Shown: positions 14,793-23,719 of the stretch, one piece after another
Position numbering within the stretch: position 1 is the stretch's first letter
Layout of the letters: every line of letters begins with the position of its first letter
From: Nitrospirae bacterium RIFCSPHIGHO2_01_FULL_66_17
GTDB lineage: Bacteria > Nitrospirota > Nitrospiria > 2-01-FULL-66-17
Assembly: GCA_001803875.1 (NCBI GenBank)
Contig: MHEO01000024.1
Span: 1-33,204, forward strand
Direction: 5' to 3'
DNA length: 33,204 bases
Translations under genes and position numbers: made by a program
Notes under the pieces: model-generated
Databases searched by the model: none
The model's input: only the letters and a program-made list of their open reading frames with translations
What the model was told of the DNA's origin: nothing

Positions 14793-15920
14793 ATGACGCG
14801 TCGGACCATCGTCCTGTGCTTCATCGGCACGATCGCCTCGATCGGTGCGCTGTCCGCACACCGCGAGGCGATCGGCGCGACGTCCGCCTCGGTGTTGATG
14901 GAGCGGGCTTCGACGTGCGAGCGGCGTCTGCTCGCGTCCCCCTCGCTCATGAAACTGCGGTCCTCGTGGGAGCGCTGCATCGCGCGATACGCCGCCGCGG
15001 CCTCCGCCGCGCCCGCCCATCCGCTCGCGCGCACCGCGCTGCAGCGCCAAGCCGAGTTGACCCTGGCGTTGTCCCGTCGCTCCGGCAGGCGTCAGGACGC
15101 GGACGCCGCCGAACGGCTCGCCGTCCGGCTTCGGGCGCGGAACGCCGACCAGGCCGCCGCACCCGACGGGGCCGCAACGTCCGCCTCCGGCGCCCGCTCC
15201 TCGCCCGCCCCTCGGACGCGGCCCGGGATCCGCGTCATCATCGACCCGGGCCATGGGGGGAAGGACCCGGGGGCCGTGGGGGACGCCGGAGTCCAGGAAA
15301 AGGACGTGGTCCTCGACGTGGCCAAACGCGTTCGCACGGTCTTGAGCAAGGACCGCCGCGTTACGGTCATTCTCACCCGGGCCGACGACCGGTTCCTGCC
15401 GTTGGAGGCCCGCACGGCGTTCGCCACGGAACGGCGCGCCGACCTCTTCATTTCCATCCACGCCAATTCGAGCCCCCGACGCGCCGCGACCGGCGTCGAG
15501 ACCTACGTGCTCGGAGGGTCGAGCGACGAGGACGCGCGCGCGACGGCGGAACGGGAGAACACCACGCCGGGGCAGGCGGCGCCGAATACGAATGCCCTCA
15601 TTCAGGCCATGCTCGCCGACCTCTCGGACACGACGCGTGAAGAGCACTCGATCGCGCTCGCTCATTCCGTCAAGGAATCATTTGTCCGCACCGTCGGCGC
15701 GCGCTACCCGGTGGTGGACCTGGGCATCAAGCGGGCGCCGTTTTACGTGCTGCTCAACACGGGCATGCCGAGCATCCTGGCCGAGATCGCGTTTCTCAGC
15801 AACCCCGAGGACGAACGCCGCCTGGCTCAGACGTCGTTTCGACAACGGGTCGCGGAAGCCCTTGCGGCCGGGATCCTCGCCTATGCGGCCTCGCCGGTGA
15901 TGGCCCGCTCGGCGGAGTGA
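14793..15920 (+). CDS. N-acetylmuramoyl-L-alanine amidase (Amidase_3, AmiC-like)
   Basis: Zinc amidase cleaving peptide stems from peptidoglycan in the periplasm, 375 aa. Residues 1-29 are a signal peptide. Residues 30-140 are a helical region without a recognised domain (no AMIN domain seen). The catalytic domain begins at about 147 with VIIDPGHGGKDPGA (zinc His), then QEKDVVLDVA (zinc Glu), LFISIHANSS (zinc His), and near the end ILAEIAFLSNPEDE (catalytic Glu). PVVDLGIKRAPFYVLLNTGMPS is typical of the family. The preceding promoter may give a leaderless transcript. Followed 43 bp later by truA, and divergent from the PBP-activator-like gene. Confidence 0.92.
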   Translation: MTRRTIVLCFIGTIASIGALSAHREAIGATSASVLMERASTCERRLLASPSLMKLRSSWERCIARYAAAASAAPAHPLARTALQRQAELTLALSRRSGRRQDADAAERLAVRLRARNADQAAAPDGAATSASGARSSPAPRTRPGIRVIIDPGHGGKDPGAVGDAGVQEKDVVLDVAKRVRTVLSKDRRVTVILTRADDRFLPLEARTAFATERRADLFISIHANSSPRRAATGVETYVLGGSSDEDARATAERENTTPGQAAPNTNALIQAMLADLSDTTREEHSIALAHSVKESFVRTVGARYPVVDLGIKRAPFYVLLNTGMPSILAEIAFLSNPEDERRLAQTSFRQRVAEALAAGILAYAASPVMARSAE

Positions 15921-15963
15921 GGGCCTCCTCCGCACAGCCGGCCTCGACCCGGATCGCGCTCCC

Positions 15964-16734
15964 ATGCCCAATATCCGCCTGACGATCGAGTACGACGGCA
16001 CCGCCTACCACGGCTGGCAGCGCCAGGCGTCCGTCCCGACGATCCAGCACGCGATCGAAGCCGCGATCGCCACGATCAGCCGTGAGTCCGTGACCGTCAT
16101 CGGCGCCGGCCGGACCGACGCCGGCGTCCACGCGCTCGCCCAGACTGCCAACTTTCACACGCGCGCAACCCTCGACCCCGCCGCGTGGCAGCGCGCCCTG
16201 AACGCCGTCCTCCCCGACGACATCGCGGTGATCGCGGCCGAGGCGGTAGACGATTCGTTTCACGCCCGGTTTTCCGCACGCGGCAAGCGGTATCGCTACC
16301 TCGTGATGAATCGCCCCTCGCCGTCGCCGTTGTGGCGGCGATCCGCGTGGCATCTCTTCCGGCCGCTCCACCTCCCGCGGATGCGCCGCGGCGCCGCGGG
16401 CCTGATCGGACCGCACGACTTCTCCGCCTTCCGCGCCGCCGACCCCGCTCACCGGCCCTCGGACGACACCGCGTGCCGACTGACGCGGTGCGCGATCCGG
16501 CGCGACGGAAACCTGGTAATCTTCGATCTCGAAGGCGATCGGTTTCTGAAGTACATGGTCAGGAATATCGTCGGTACGCTCGTCCAGGTCGGGATGGGAG
16601 TGCGAGAGCCGCGCGAGATGAAGGCGATCCTGGCGGGAAAAGACAGAACCCGTGCCGGCCCCACCGCCCCCCCGCAGGGGTTGACGCTGACTGCAGTGGC
16701 CTACGACGTGGTGCGCCGAGTCACCGGCCGGTGA
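15964..16734 (+). CDS. truA: tRNA pseudouridine(38-40) synthase TruA
   Basis: Modifies uridines 38-40 of the anticodon arm of many tRNAs. The 256-aa protein has the catalytic motif GAGRTDAGVHA with nucleophile Asp52, the N-terminal IRLTIEYDGTAYHGWQRQ, FHARFSARGKRYRYLV, and the C-terminal FLKYMVRNIVGTLVQVG typical of TruA. It probably shares a transcript with the amidase. Its last 14 bases overlap the end of the convergent PilZ gene. Confidence 0.96.
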   Translation: MPNIRLTIEYDGTAYHGWQRQASVPTIQHAIEAAIATISRESVTVIGAGRTDAGVHALAQTANFHTRATLDPAAWQRALNAVLPDDIAVIAAEAVDDSFHARFSARGKRYRYLVMNRPSPSPLWRRSAWHLFRPLHLPRMRRGAAGLIGPHDFSAFRAADPAHRPSDDTACRLTRCAIRRDGNLVIFDLEGDRFLKYMVRNIVGTLVQVGMGVREPREMKAILAGKDRTRAGPTAPPQGLTLTAVAYDVVRRVTGR

Positions 16735-17212
16735 CTTGAAAGGTATACCGAATGATGGATTCCCGGTCGCGTTCCGACACGTTGACGAACTTGACCGCGA
16801 TCTCATGGGAGCCGTTCGGCGCCCGCCCGATCCGCTTGTGACGCACCACCTCGCCGAACGTCCGGATCCGAATCGGGGGATCGCCGGGCAGAACCAGCGC
16901 CAGTTCGAGCACCGCGCCGGGAGCGAGGGCCTGACGGCCGGCAAATCGCACCCCGGCCCCGCTGAGATTGATCGGAGTGGGCTGGACGGGCGGCGACCGC
17001 TCCTCCCATTCAAGGCGGTCGATCACCCATGCCAGTTGCCGTTCGATGCGCTCCAGCGCCGCCATCACGGGATCGTCGGGCGGAACCACGGCGCGCCGCG
17101 GCAGCTCCGGATCGATCGGCACGACCGCCGCTCGATCCGCCGGTCGAAACCCGAACGGCACCACCACGTCCACGCGGCGGTACAGCCGCTTGTCTTCGGG
17201 TTCATCGGCCAC
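16721..17212 (-). CDS. PilZ-domain protein with coiled-coil insertion
   Basis: A 163-aa cytoplasmic protein with both c-di-GMP-binding signatures of PilZ: RLYRR (RxxxR, residues 9-13) and NLSGAG ([D/N]xSxxG, residues 82-87), followed by the beta strands VLELALVLPG and IRTFGEVVRHKRI. The two motifs are unusually far apart; the space contains a helical, probably coiled-coil segment DPVMAALERIERQLAWVIDRLEW. This suggests a dimerising PilZ subtype. I chose GTG at 17212: GGGAGGG lies about 5 bases upstream, and the reading frame above it overlaps the kinase. It overlaps the kinase 3' end by 11 bp and the convergent truA end by 14 bp. Likely a c-di-GMP effector working with or after the kinase. Confidence 0.82.
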   Translation of the reverse strand: MADEPEDKRLYRRVDVVVPFGFRPADRAAVVPIDPELPRRAVVPPDDPVMAALERIERQLAWVIDRLEWEERSPPVQPTPINLSGAGVRFAGRQALAPGAVLELALVLPGDPPIRIRTFGEVVRHKRIGRAPNGSHEIAVKFVNVSERDRESIIRYTFQVTGR

Positions 17213-18590
17213 CGGGACCCTCCCTGGGGTGCGTGTCGGCGCCGCGCGACGACGTCTCGGGCGCGCGCGGCAACTGGACGGTGAACACCGTGCAGCCGGG
17301 GCGGCTCTGCACCTCAATTTCGCCCCGGTGAGTGCGGACCATACCATAGCACAGCGACAACCCAAGGCCGGTCCCCTGCCCCACTTCCTTGGTCGTGAAA
17401 AACGGGTCGAAGATCTTCGACAGCAGCTCGGGCGGAATGCCGGGGCCGGTGTCGGAGACGTCCACCTCCACCCGCGCGCCCCGGCTCCGCGAGGTGATTT
17501 CGAGCGTGCCGCCGTCGCTCATCACGTCGTACGCGTTGTTGATCAGGTTGATGAGCACCTGCCCCATCTGCTGCGCATCGCCCAGAACGGGAGGCAGATC
17601 GGGGTCCAGCACCGTGCGGACGGTAATCGACGGCTTGTCCTTGCGATAGGGCAACCATTCGACCACATCGCCGATCACGTCGTTCCAGTTCATCACGCTC
17701 ATCCGCGGCGGTTCTTGCCTCGCGAATCGAAGCAACCCTTCGACGATCTGTTTAGCCCCCGTGGCGGCCGATGCCATCGCCGTCACGAGCCGGCGCTCTT
17801 CGTCGCTTCGAGGGGATTCCGCGAGCACGTGCGAGTAGGCCAACAGGGGCACCAGCTTGTTGTTGAGTTCGTGGGCCACGCCCGCCACCAACGTGCCGAG
17901 CGAGACGAGTTTCTCTTGCTGAAACAATTTCTGCTGGGAGGCCTCGCTTTCCTTCGTCTTCGCCTCGACCTTGGCCTCCAGCGACCGATTGAGATCGGCC
18001 AGTTCGCCCTGGAGGCGGGCGAAGGCCAGCAGGTGCCCGATCGTAGTGGACAGGATCGAGAAGGCCGCCTCGTGCTCGGCGGTGAAGAACCCCTGAACGG
18101 GATGGCTGAGGTTGAGGACGCCGATCACCCGATCGCCGGAAAAGAGCGGAAAGCAGAGCAGCGACCGAATCGGGATCGGCCCTTTGAGAAAACCGGGATC
18201 GAGACGCGTATCATCCACCCGCACCGCGCGCCCCTCGCGGGCGACGATCCCCGCGACCCCCTCGCCGAGCCGAAACGACCGCTGCGTGGTCTTAGGCACG
18301 GTGGGCGACGCGCCCGAGAGATTCACGACGCGCTCGCCGCCGGCGTCCAGCAGCATGATCGAGCACGAATGGAGGCCCAGCTCATCGGTCAACGCGCGCA
18401 CCACCTGGTCGCCGATCGACGCAACGTCAAAGCAGCCCGACAGCCCGCGCGCCAACCGTTGGACGATCGCCAGACTCTCGGGGAGGCCGGGCAGGATCGT
18501 GCGCCTGGGGCGTTTCGGCGCGCCGGGACGGGACGGCTTGGCCGACGAGCGACGCGGGCGGCTGGAGGGGGGCGGGGCCACGGGCCTCAT
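17202..18590 (-). CDS. Soluble GAF-domain sensor histidine kinase
   Basis: A 462-aa kinase with no membrane segments. Residues 1-35 are basic and proline-rich. A GAF domain spans about 45-192 (LGEGVAGIVAREG, CFPLFSGDRVIGVLNL), then a coiled coil about 193-228, HisKA with the H-box VAGVAHELNNKLVPLL (phospho-acceptor His240), and HATPase_c with N-box INLINNAYDV, G1 VSDTGPGIP, F-box FFTTKE and G2 GTGLGLSLCYG. The length and order are typical of cytoplasmic two-component kinases. No response regulator is adjacent. It lies 77 bp after the enoyl-CoA hydratase and is translationally overlapped with the PilZ gene. The ligand of the GAF domain is unknown. Confidence 0.92.
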   Translation of the reverse strand: MRPVAPPPSSRPRRSSAKPSRPGAPKRPRRTILPGLPESLAIVQRLARGLSGCFDVASIGDQVVRALTDELGLHSCSIMLLDAGGERVVNLSGASPTVPKTTQRSFRLGEGVAGIVAREGRAVRVDDTRLDPGFLKGPIPIRSLLCFPLFSGDRVIGVLNLSHPVQGFFTAEHEAAFSILSTTIGHLLAFARLQGELADLNRSLEAKVEAKTKESEASQQKLFQQEKLVSLGTLVAGVAHELNNKLVPLLAYSHVLAESPRSDEERRLVTAMASAATGAKQIVEGLLRFARQEPPRMSVMNWNDVIGDVVEWLPYRKDKPSITVRTVLDPDLPPVLGDAQQMGQVLINLINNAYDVMSDGGTLEITSRSRGARVEVDVSDTGPGIPPELLSKIFDPFFTTKEVGQGTGLGLSLCYGMVRTHRGEIEVQSRPGCTVFTVQLPRAPETSSRGADTHPREGPGGR

Positions 18591-18667
18591 ATCCGGCGGC
18601 TGGGATGCACGTCCGTTTCGGTCAGCACCACGGGTCGGGTCAAGGCGGCTTCCACCGGGGTTCCGGG

Positions 18668-19450
18668 TTAACGATCTTGAAACTTCGGCTGCCGCTTCTC
18701 AAGGAACGCGGTCATGCCTTCCCGCTTGTCGTCGCTCTCACAGACTTTCCCGAAAAGAACCGATTCGAGCGCCTGCCCTTCGGCCAACGGCTTGAACGCG
18801 CCCTCGCGGATCGCGCGCAGCGCCGCGCGGACCGCCACCGCGCTCTTGCCGGCGATCTTCTTGGCGAGCCCTTGCGCCTGCTTGACGACCTCGGCATCCG
18901 GCACCACCTTGTTCACCAGGCCGATGGCCTTCGCGTCCTGCCCGGTGATCTTGTCGCCGGTCAGGATCAACTCGATCGCCTTCGCCTGACCGACCAGGCG
19001 CGGCAGGCGCTGCGTCCCGCCAAAGCCGGGGATGATGCCGAGGTCGATTTCCGGCTGCCCGAGACGCACGCGCTCGCCGGCCACGCGCAGGTGGCAGGCC
19101 ATCGCCAATTCCAGCCCCCCGCCCAGGCAGAACAATCCGTTGATCGCCGCGATGACCGGCTTCTCCATCTGCTCGATACGATCGAGAATGCGCTGTCCGT
19201 TCGCCGTGAGCGCCCTGCCGGTCGCCTCGTCGGTGATGCCCGCGACCTCCTTGATATCCGCCCCGGAGATGAACAGCGAGCCGGCTCCGGTGAACACGAT
19301 CGCTTTCACGGCCTCGGTCGACGCCAGCTCGGCGAAGACCGCGTCGATCTCCGCCATCACCGGGCTGCTGAGCGCGTTGGCCGGCGGATGGTTGAGGACC
19401 ACGGTGGCGACACGATCTTCGATCGTACTGGTCACAAATTGACGTCCCAC
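18668..19450 (-). CDS. Enoyl-CoA hydratase
   Basis: Hydrates trans-2-enoyl-CoA to 3-hydroxyacyl-CoA in beta-oxidation. The protein is 260 aa. Both catalytic glutamates of crotonase are present: Glu114 in GGGLELAMAC and Glu134 in GQPEIDLGIIPGFGGTQRL, plus the oxyanion-hole segment SGADIKEV (62-69). I chose GTG at 19450, with GAGG about 6 bases upstream, giving MGRQFVTSTIEDRVATVVL; GTG at 19435 is an alternative. The long open frame above it is a shadow of the dehydrogenase gene. Fourth gene of the fatty-acid cluster. Confidence 0.92.
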   Translation of the reverse strand: MGRQFVTSTIEDRVATVVLNHPPANALSSPVMAEIDAVFAELASTEAVKAIVFTGAGSLFISGADIKEVAGITDEATGRALTANGQRILDRIEQMEKPVIAAINGLFCLGGGLELAMACHLRVAGERVRLGQPEIDLGIIPGFGGTQRLPRLVGQAKAIELILTGDKITGQDAKAIGLVNKVVPDAEVVKQAQGLAKKIAGKSAVAVRAALRAIREGAFKPLAEGQALESVLFGKVCESDDKREGMTAFLEKRQPKFQDR

Positions 19451-19518
19451 GAATCCTCGCTTGCGTGGCGCCCCGCAGGCCTTACCTTCCCGGGCCGAGG
19501 AGCGAGACGCGGTTGAAA

Positions 19519-20748
19519 TTAGTAGGTGAAAAATCCCCGACGGCTCTTCACCCCGAGAAACCCGGCCGCCACCATCCGTTTGAGCATCGGCGCGGGCCAG
19601 AACCGAGGTCCCAGTTCCCGGGTGAAGCGGTCGAGATCGCCGAGCACGACGTCCAGCCCCACCTGATCGGCGTAGTGCAGCGGCCCGCCCTTGTCCTGCG
19701 GGAACCCTGTCCCCGCCATCATCGCCATGTCGATGTCGGCGGCCGTCGCCACCCCTTCCTGCAGGCAGATCACCGCCTCGTTGATCATCGGCATCAGCAG
19801 CCGGCTGGGCGAACACGCGGTCCCGCGGATCCCCGTCCGCTTTTGGATCGCCGCCACAACCTGGGGAAGCGGGTCGCCAGCCCGGTCGTCGTACGCAAAA
19901 AAACCCGCCCCGGATTTGGGGCCCAGGCGTCCTGCCTTGACCATCTCTTCCAGCAACGCGGCGGGCGCCATCCGCGGCCCGAACGAATCGTGAAGGATCG
20001 CGGCCACCTTGGCCGCGACGTCCAGGCCGATCATGTCGGTCAGCGCGAACGGCCCCATCGGCAGGCCCAGCGCGACCATCGCCGCATCGAGACGCTTGGC
20101 TTCCTCCACCGCGGCCTCCGGACGGCTGATTTCCTGCAACGCCATCGCCGCTTCGTTGAGATACGGCATGAGGAGGCGGTTGACCAGAAACCCCGCGCAC
20201 TCCTGAACCCGGATCGGGATCTTTCGAAGGCTCTCGGCGAACGCGACCGCGTCGTCCACCGTCTCGGGCGAAGTCGCCATCCCGGGAATCACCTCGACCA
20301 GTTTCATCACGTGCGCAGGGTTGAAAAAGTGCACCCCCACCACCTTTTCCGGCCGCTTGAGCCCCGCAGCCAACCCGGAGATCGACAGCGAGGACGTGTT
20401 GGTCGCCAGGATCGCGCTCTCGGGACACGCGGCCTCCAGATCGGCGAACACGCGCCGCTTCACCCCCGCGTCCTCGAACACGGCCTCGATCGCCAGATCG
20501 ACGTCGCCGAATCCCGAGTAGTCGGTCGCGCCCGACACGAGTGCCATTTTCTGCTCCATCTCGTGGGCGGTCATCTTGCCCTTCTCGACACGGCCCTGAT
20601 AGATTTTCCGCACCGTCGCGAGGCCGCGTTCGACCGAATCCGGCTTGATGTCCTTCAGAATGACCGGCAGGCCCGCGTACGAAATGGTCTGGGCGATCTG
20701 CGCACCCATCGTTCCCGCCCCGATCACCGCCGCTTTGTAGATGTACAT
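19519..20748 (-). CDS. 3-hydroxyacyl-CoA dehydrogenase
   Basis: NAD-dependent oxidation of 3-hydroxyacyl-CoA to 3-ketoacyl-CoA. The 409-aa protein has the Rossmann motif VIGAGTMGAQIAQ at residues 8-20, the catalytic region LATNTSSLSISGLA, VGVHFFNPAHVMKLVEVI, and the dimerisation domain ECAGFLVNRLLMPYLNEA. The C-terminus carries a second 3HCDH-type helical repeat (RLLMPMINEAVICLQEG). It lacks a fused crotonase domain; the separate hydratase gene follows. The start ATG is just after GAGGAG. Confidence 0.93.
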   Translation of the reverse strand: MYIYKAAVIGAGTMGAQIAQTISYAGLPVILKDIKPDSVERGLATVRKIYQGRVEKGKMTAHEMEQKMALVSGATDYSGFGDVDLAIEAVFEDAGVKRRVFADLEAACPESAILATNTSSLSISGLAAGLKRPEKVVGVHFFNPAHVMKLVEVIPGMATSPETVDDAVAFAESLRKIPIRVQECAGFLVNRLLMPYLNEAAMALQEISRPEAAVEEAKRLDAAMVALGLPMGPFALTDMIGLDVAAKVAAILHDSFGPRMAPAALLEEMVKAGRLGPKSGAGFFAYDDRAGDPLPQVVAAIQKRTGIRGTACSPSRLLMPMINEAVICLQEGVATAADIDMAMMAGTGFPQDKGGPLHYADQVGLDVVLGDLDRFTRELGPRFWPAPMLKRMVAAGFLGVKSRRGFFTY

Positions 20749-20788
20749 CGTCTCCTCCCCACACTCCTGACGGACCGGCCGTCGCCTC

Positions 20789-21979
20789 TTATTTTCGCTC
20801 CAGCACCATCGCCGCGCCGATGCCGCCCCCGACGCACATGCTGGCCACTCCCAGCGACAGGTTCCGCCGCTTCATCTCGCGCAGCACCGTGATCGCCAGC
20901 CGGGTTCCGGTCATCCCGACCGGGTGGCCGAGGGCGATCGCCCCGCCGTTGACGTTCACGATCTCGCGGTTGAGTCCCAGCTTCTTCTCCACGGCCAGGT
21001 ACTGCGCCGCGAACGCCTCGTTGATCTCGAACAACTGCACGTCCTTGAGACCGATCCCGCCCTTCTTCAGGGCGAGCGGGATCGCCTCCGCGGGGCCGAT
21101 CCCCATGCGCTCGGGTTCGACGCCCACGAAGGCATACGAGCGGATGAAGCCGAGCGGCTCGTAACCGAGCGACCGCGCGCGGTCGGCGGACATCATGAGC
21201 GCGGCCATGGCGCCGTCGCTGAGCGGGCAGGAGTTCCCGGGCGTGACCGTCCCGCCGTCTTTGAACACCGCCGGGTAGAGCGCGAGCTGCTGCTCGGTCA
21301 GCGCGGCGTTCGGCCCCTCATCCTGACTGAACGGCTCCGGCGTCACCGTCTTGCCCGCCATTTTCTTGGGGATCGTCATGGCCACGATTTCATCCTTGAA
21401 TTTCCCCTCCCGGACCGCGCGGAACGCGCGCTTGTGCGACAGCACCGCGAATTTATCCTGCTCCTCCCGCGAGATCTTGAATTCTTCGACGAGGTTTTCC
21501 GCGGTGTACCCCATGACCTGACCGCAAAACCCGTCGGTGAGCCCCTCCCAAATGCTGTCGATGAACTGGCTGTGCTTGAGGCGCTTCCCCCACCGCATGT
21601 CCCGATTGACGTACGGCGCCTGGCTCATGCTCTCGGTGCCGCCCGCGATCTGCACGTCGGCGTCGCCCGACTGAATGTTCTGGTACGCGTTCACCAACGC
21701 CTGCAGGCCCGACGAGCAGTTCCGCTGCACGGTATATGCCGGCACCGTGATCGGCAGGCCGGCGTAGAGCGCGATGTTGCGCGCCATGTTCGTTGCATCG
21801 GAGTGCTGGCCCACGCACCCGAAAATGACCTCGTCGATCAGATTGGGATCGAGCCGCGTCCGAGCCAGCAGCTCCTTCACCACGGCCGCCCCTATCGCGT
21901 GGGCGGTGAGGTCCTTGAGGGCGCCGCCGAAATTGCCGATCGGCGTCCGCACGCCATCCACGATCACCACATCCTTCAT
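20789..21979 (-). CDS. Acetyl-CoA acyltransferase (thiolase)
   Basis: Thiolytic cleavage of 3-ketoacyl-CoA, or condensation to acetoacetyl-CoA. The 396-aa protein has nucleophile Cys88 in VQRNCSSGLQAL, the HEAF-like NEAFAAQYLAVE, the catalytic His in NGGAIALGHPVGMTGTR, and CVGGGIGAAMVLE with the second catalytic Cys. Chain-length preference cannot be read from the sequence. ATG at 21979, with AGGGGG upstream, follows the fadD stop by 13 bp, so the two are in one operon. Confidence 0.94.
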   Translation of the reverse strand: MKDVVIVDGVRTPIGNFGGALKDLTAHAIGAAVVKELLARTRLDPNLIDEVIFGCVGQHSDATNMARNIALYAGLPITVPAYTVQRNCSSGLQALVNAYQNIQSGDADVQIAGGTESMSQAPYVNRDMRWGKRLKHSQFIDSIWEGLTDGFCGQVMGYTAENLVEEFKISREEQDKFAVLSHKRAFRAVREGKFKDEIVAMTIPKKMAGKTVTPEPFSQDEGPNAALTEQQLALYPAVFKDGGTVTPGNSCPLSDGAMAALMMSADRARSLGYEPLGFIRSYAFVGVEPERMGIGPAEAIPLALKKGGIGLKDVQLFEINEAFAAQYLAVEKKLGLNREIVNVNGGAIALGHPVGMTGTRLAITVLREMKRRNLSLGVASMCVGGGIGAAMVLERK

Positions 21980-21992
21980 AGCGCCCCCTCAC

Positions 21993-23678
21993 TCACCGTG
22001 ATGCAACCACCTGACGCTTGTTCAACTCCTCTTCAAGCAACACCCGCCGCAGCACTTTGCCGATAAGGGTTTTGGGGAGATCGGCACGAAACTCCACCGT
22101 CTTCGGCACCTTGAATTTCGCCAGTTCGCGCGCGCAGAAATCGAGAATGTCGCGCTCGGTTGCGGTCTCTCCCTCCTTCAAGACCACGTACGCCTTGATG
22201 AACTCGCCGCTGAACGTCTCGGGGATGCCGACCACCACGGCTTCCTTGATCTTCGGGTGGCGATAGAGCGCCTCTTCGACTTCGCGGGGGTACACGTTCT
22301 CCCCCTTGGTCTTGATCATGTCCTTCCTGCGATCCACGATCGCGAAATACCCCTCGGCGTCCATGGTCGCAACGTCGCCGGTGTACAGCCAGCCGTCCCT
22401 GAGCACCGCGGCGGTTTCATCGGGGTGACGCCAATACCCCGCCATCACCTGCGGCCCCTTCACGACCAACTCCCCCGGCTGACCGATCGGCATCTCGCGC
22501 CGGCCCGTCTCCAGATCGACGACCTTCGCGTCGGTGTCGGGAAGCGGCAACCCGATCGTGCCTTTCTTGCGCGCGCCGAAAATCGGGTTCACGTGCGTCA
22601 CCGGCGACGCCTCGCTGAGCCCGAACCCCTCGACGACCTTTCCACCCGTCAGGGCCTCGAACCGCTCCTGAACCTCGACGTGGAGCGGACCGGCACCGCT
22701 GATACAGATTCGAATGGATGAGAGATCGTATCGCCCCACGTCTTGACAATTGTTGATCGCCACGTACATCGCCTGGACCCCCATGAAAATGGTCGCACGG
22801 TACGACGCGATGGCCTTGAGCACGTCCTTGGTGACAAACCGCGGTAGCAGCACGATCGTGCCACCCGTCGCAATGGCCAGATTCATGCACGCCGTCATCC
22901 CATACACGTGGAAAAACGGGATGACGCCGAGAAAGACTTCCCCGCCGTCTCGAAGCGACGGCATCCAATGGCGGCATTGGAGGGTGTTGGCCACGAGATT
23001 GCCGTGCCTGAGCATGACCCCTTTCGGCACGCCCGTGGTCCCACCCGTGTATTGAAGCAGCGCGAGATCATCCGGTCCCACGGCGGCGTCGGGCGGCGCG
23101 TCGCTCGATGCCGCCAGGAGCGCCGGCCAATCGTACACCGGCGGCTGCTTTCGAACCGACACCCACGTGCCATCCCGCATGGCCTTCAACGGGTACACCA
23201 ACCGGAGATACCACGGGAGGTAGTCCCGAACACTGGTGAGGATGATCGTCTCGAGGCCGATCTTTGAGTGAATTGACTCAAGTCGCGGGTAGAACAGGTC
23301 CAGTGCGACGATCACGCGGGCGCCGGCGTCGCCCACCTGCACTTCGATCTCGCGATCCACGTAGAGGGGGTTGACCTGGACGACGACCGCGCCCAGCTTC
23401 AACGCGCCGTAATACGCGATGACGCTCTGCGGAATATTGGGAAGCATCACGGCAACCCGGTCGCCCTTGCGGACCCCCAATCCCTTCAAGGCATTGGCGA
23501 AGCGGTTCGTCGCCCGGTCCAGCTCGCGGTAGCTCATCGGTCGGCCGTAGAACAGGAGCGCGGCGCGCGAGGGGAAGCGATCGGCCGACGCGGCGAGAAA
23601 GTGCTGGAGCGACGTGCGCGGGTAGCTCAGCGCGGGAGGAACTCCGCGCTCATAGGCCTGCACCCACCGCCGATCCAT
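21993..23678 (-). CDS. fadD: Long-chain fatty-acid--CoA ligase (FadD-like)
   Basis: ATP-dependent activation of fatty acids to acyl-CoA, 561 aa. AMP-binding superfamily motifs: P-loop YTGGTTGVPKG at 210-220, GFGLSEASPVTH, YTGDVATMDAEGYFAIVDRRKDM (adenylate binding and hinge, cut here for length), GENVYPREVEE, and the catalytic Lys in LPKTLIGKVLRR near the C-terminus. I chose ATG at 23678 because GGGAGGG lies about 6 bases upstream; the frame above it runs through the promoter and palindrome. First gene of the beta-oxidation operon. The family call is firm; 'long-chain' is by resemblance to FadD. Confidence 0.92.
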   Translation of the reverse strand: MDRRWVQAYERGVPPALSYPRTSLQHFLAASADRFPSRAALLFYGRPMSYRELDRATNRFANALKGLGVRKGDRVAVMLPNIPQSVIAYYGALKLGAVVVQVNPLYVDREIEVQVGDAGARVIVALDLFYPRLESIHSKIGLETIILTSVRDYLPWYLRLVYPLKAMRDGTWVSVRKQPPVYDWPALLAASSDAPPDAAVGPDDLALLQYTGGTTGVPKGVMLRHGNLVANTLQCRHWMPSLRDGGEVFLGVIPFFHVYGMTACMNLAIATGGTIVLLPRFVTKDVLKAIASYRATIFMGVQAMYVAINNCQDVGRYDLSSIRICISGAGPLHVEVQERFEALTGGKVVEGFGLSEASPVTHVNPIFGARKKGTIGLPLPDTDAKVVDLETGRREMPIGQPGELVVKGPQVMAGYWRHPDETAAVLRDGWLYTGDVATMDAEGYFAIVDRRKDMIKTKGENVYPREVEEALYRHPKIKEAVVVGIPETFSGEFIKAYVVLKEGETATERDILDFCARELAKFKVPKTVEFRADLPKTLIGKVLRRVLLEEELNKRQVVASR

Positions 23679-23719
23679 GCGCCCTCCCTGCTCACTCACG
23701 ACGTCGGAGACATCCCTAG

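Noticed and set aside
19451..20764. N-terminal fusion domain on the enoyl-CoA hydratase
   Set aside because: The open frame runs antiphase through the dehydrogenase gene, with Arg/Gly-rich composition typical of a GC-rich shadow; a spaced GTG start exists at 19450.
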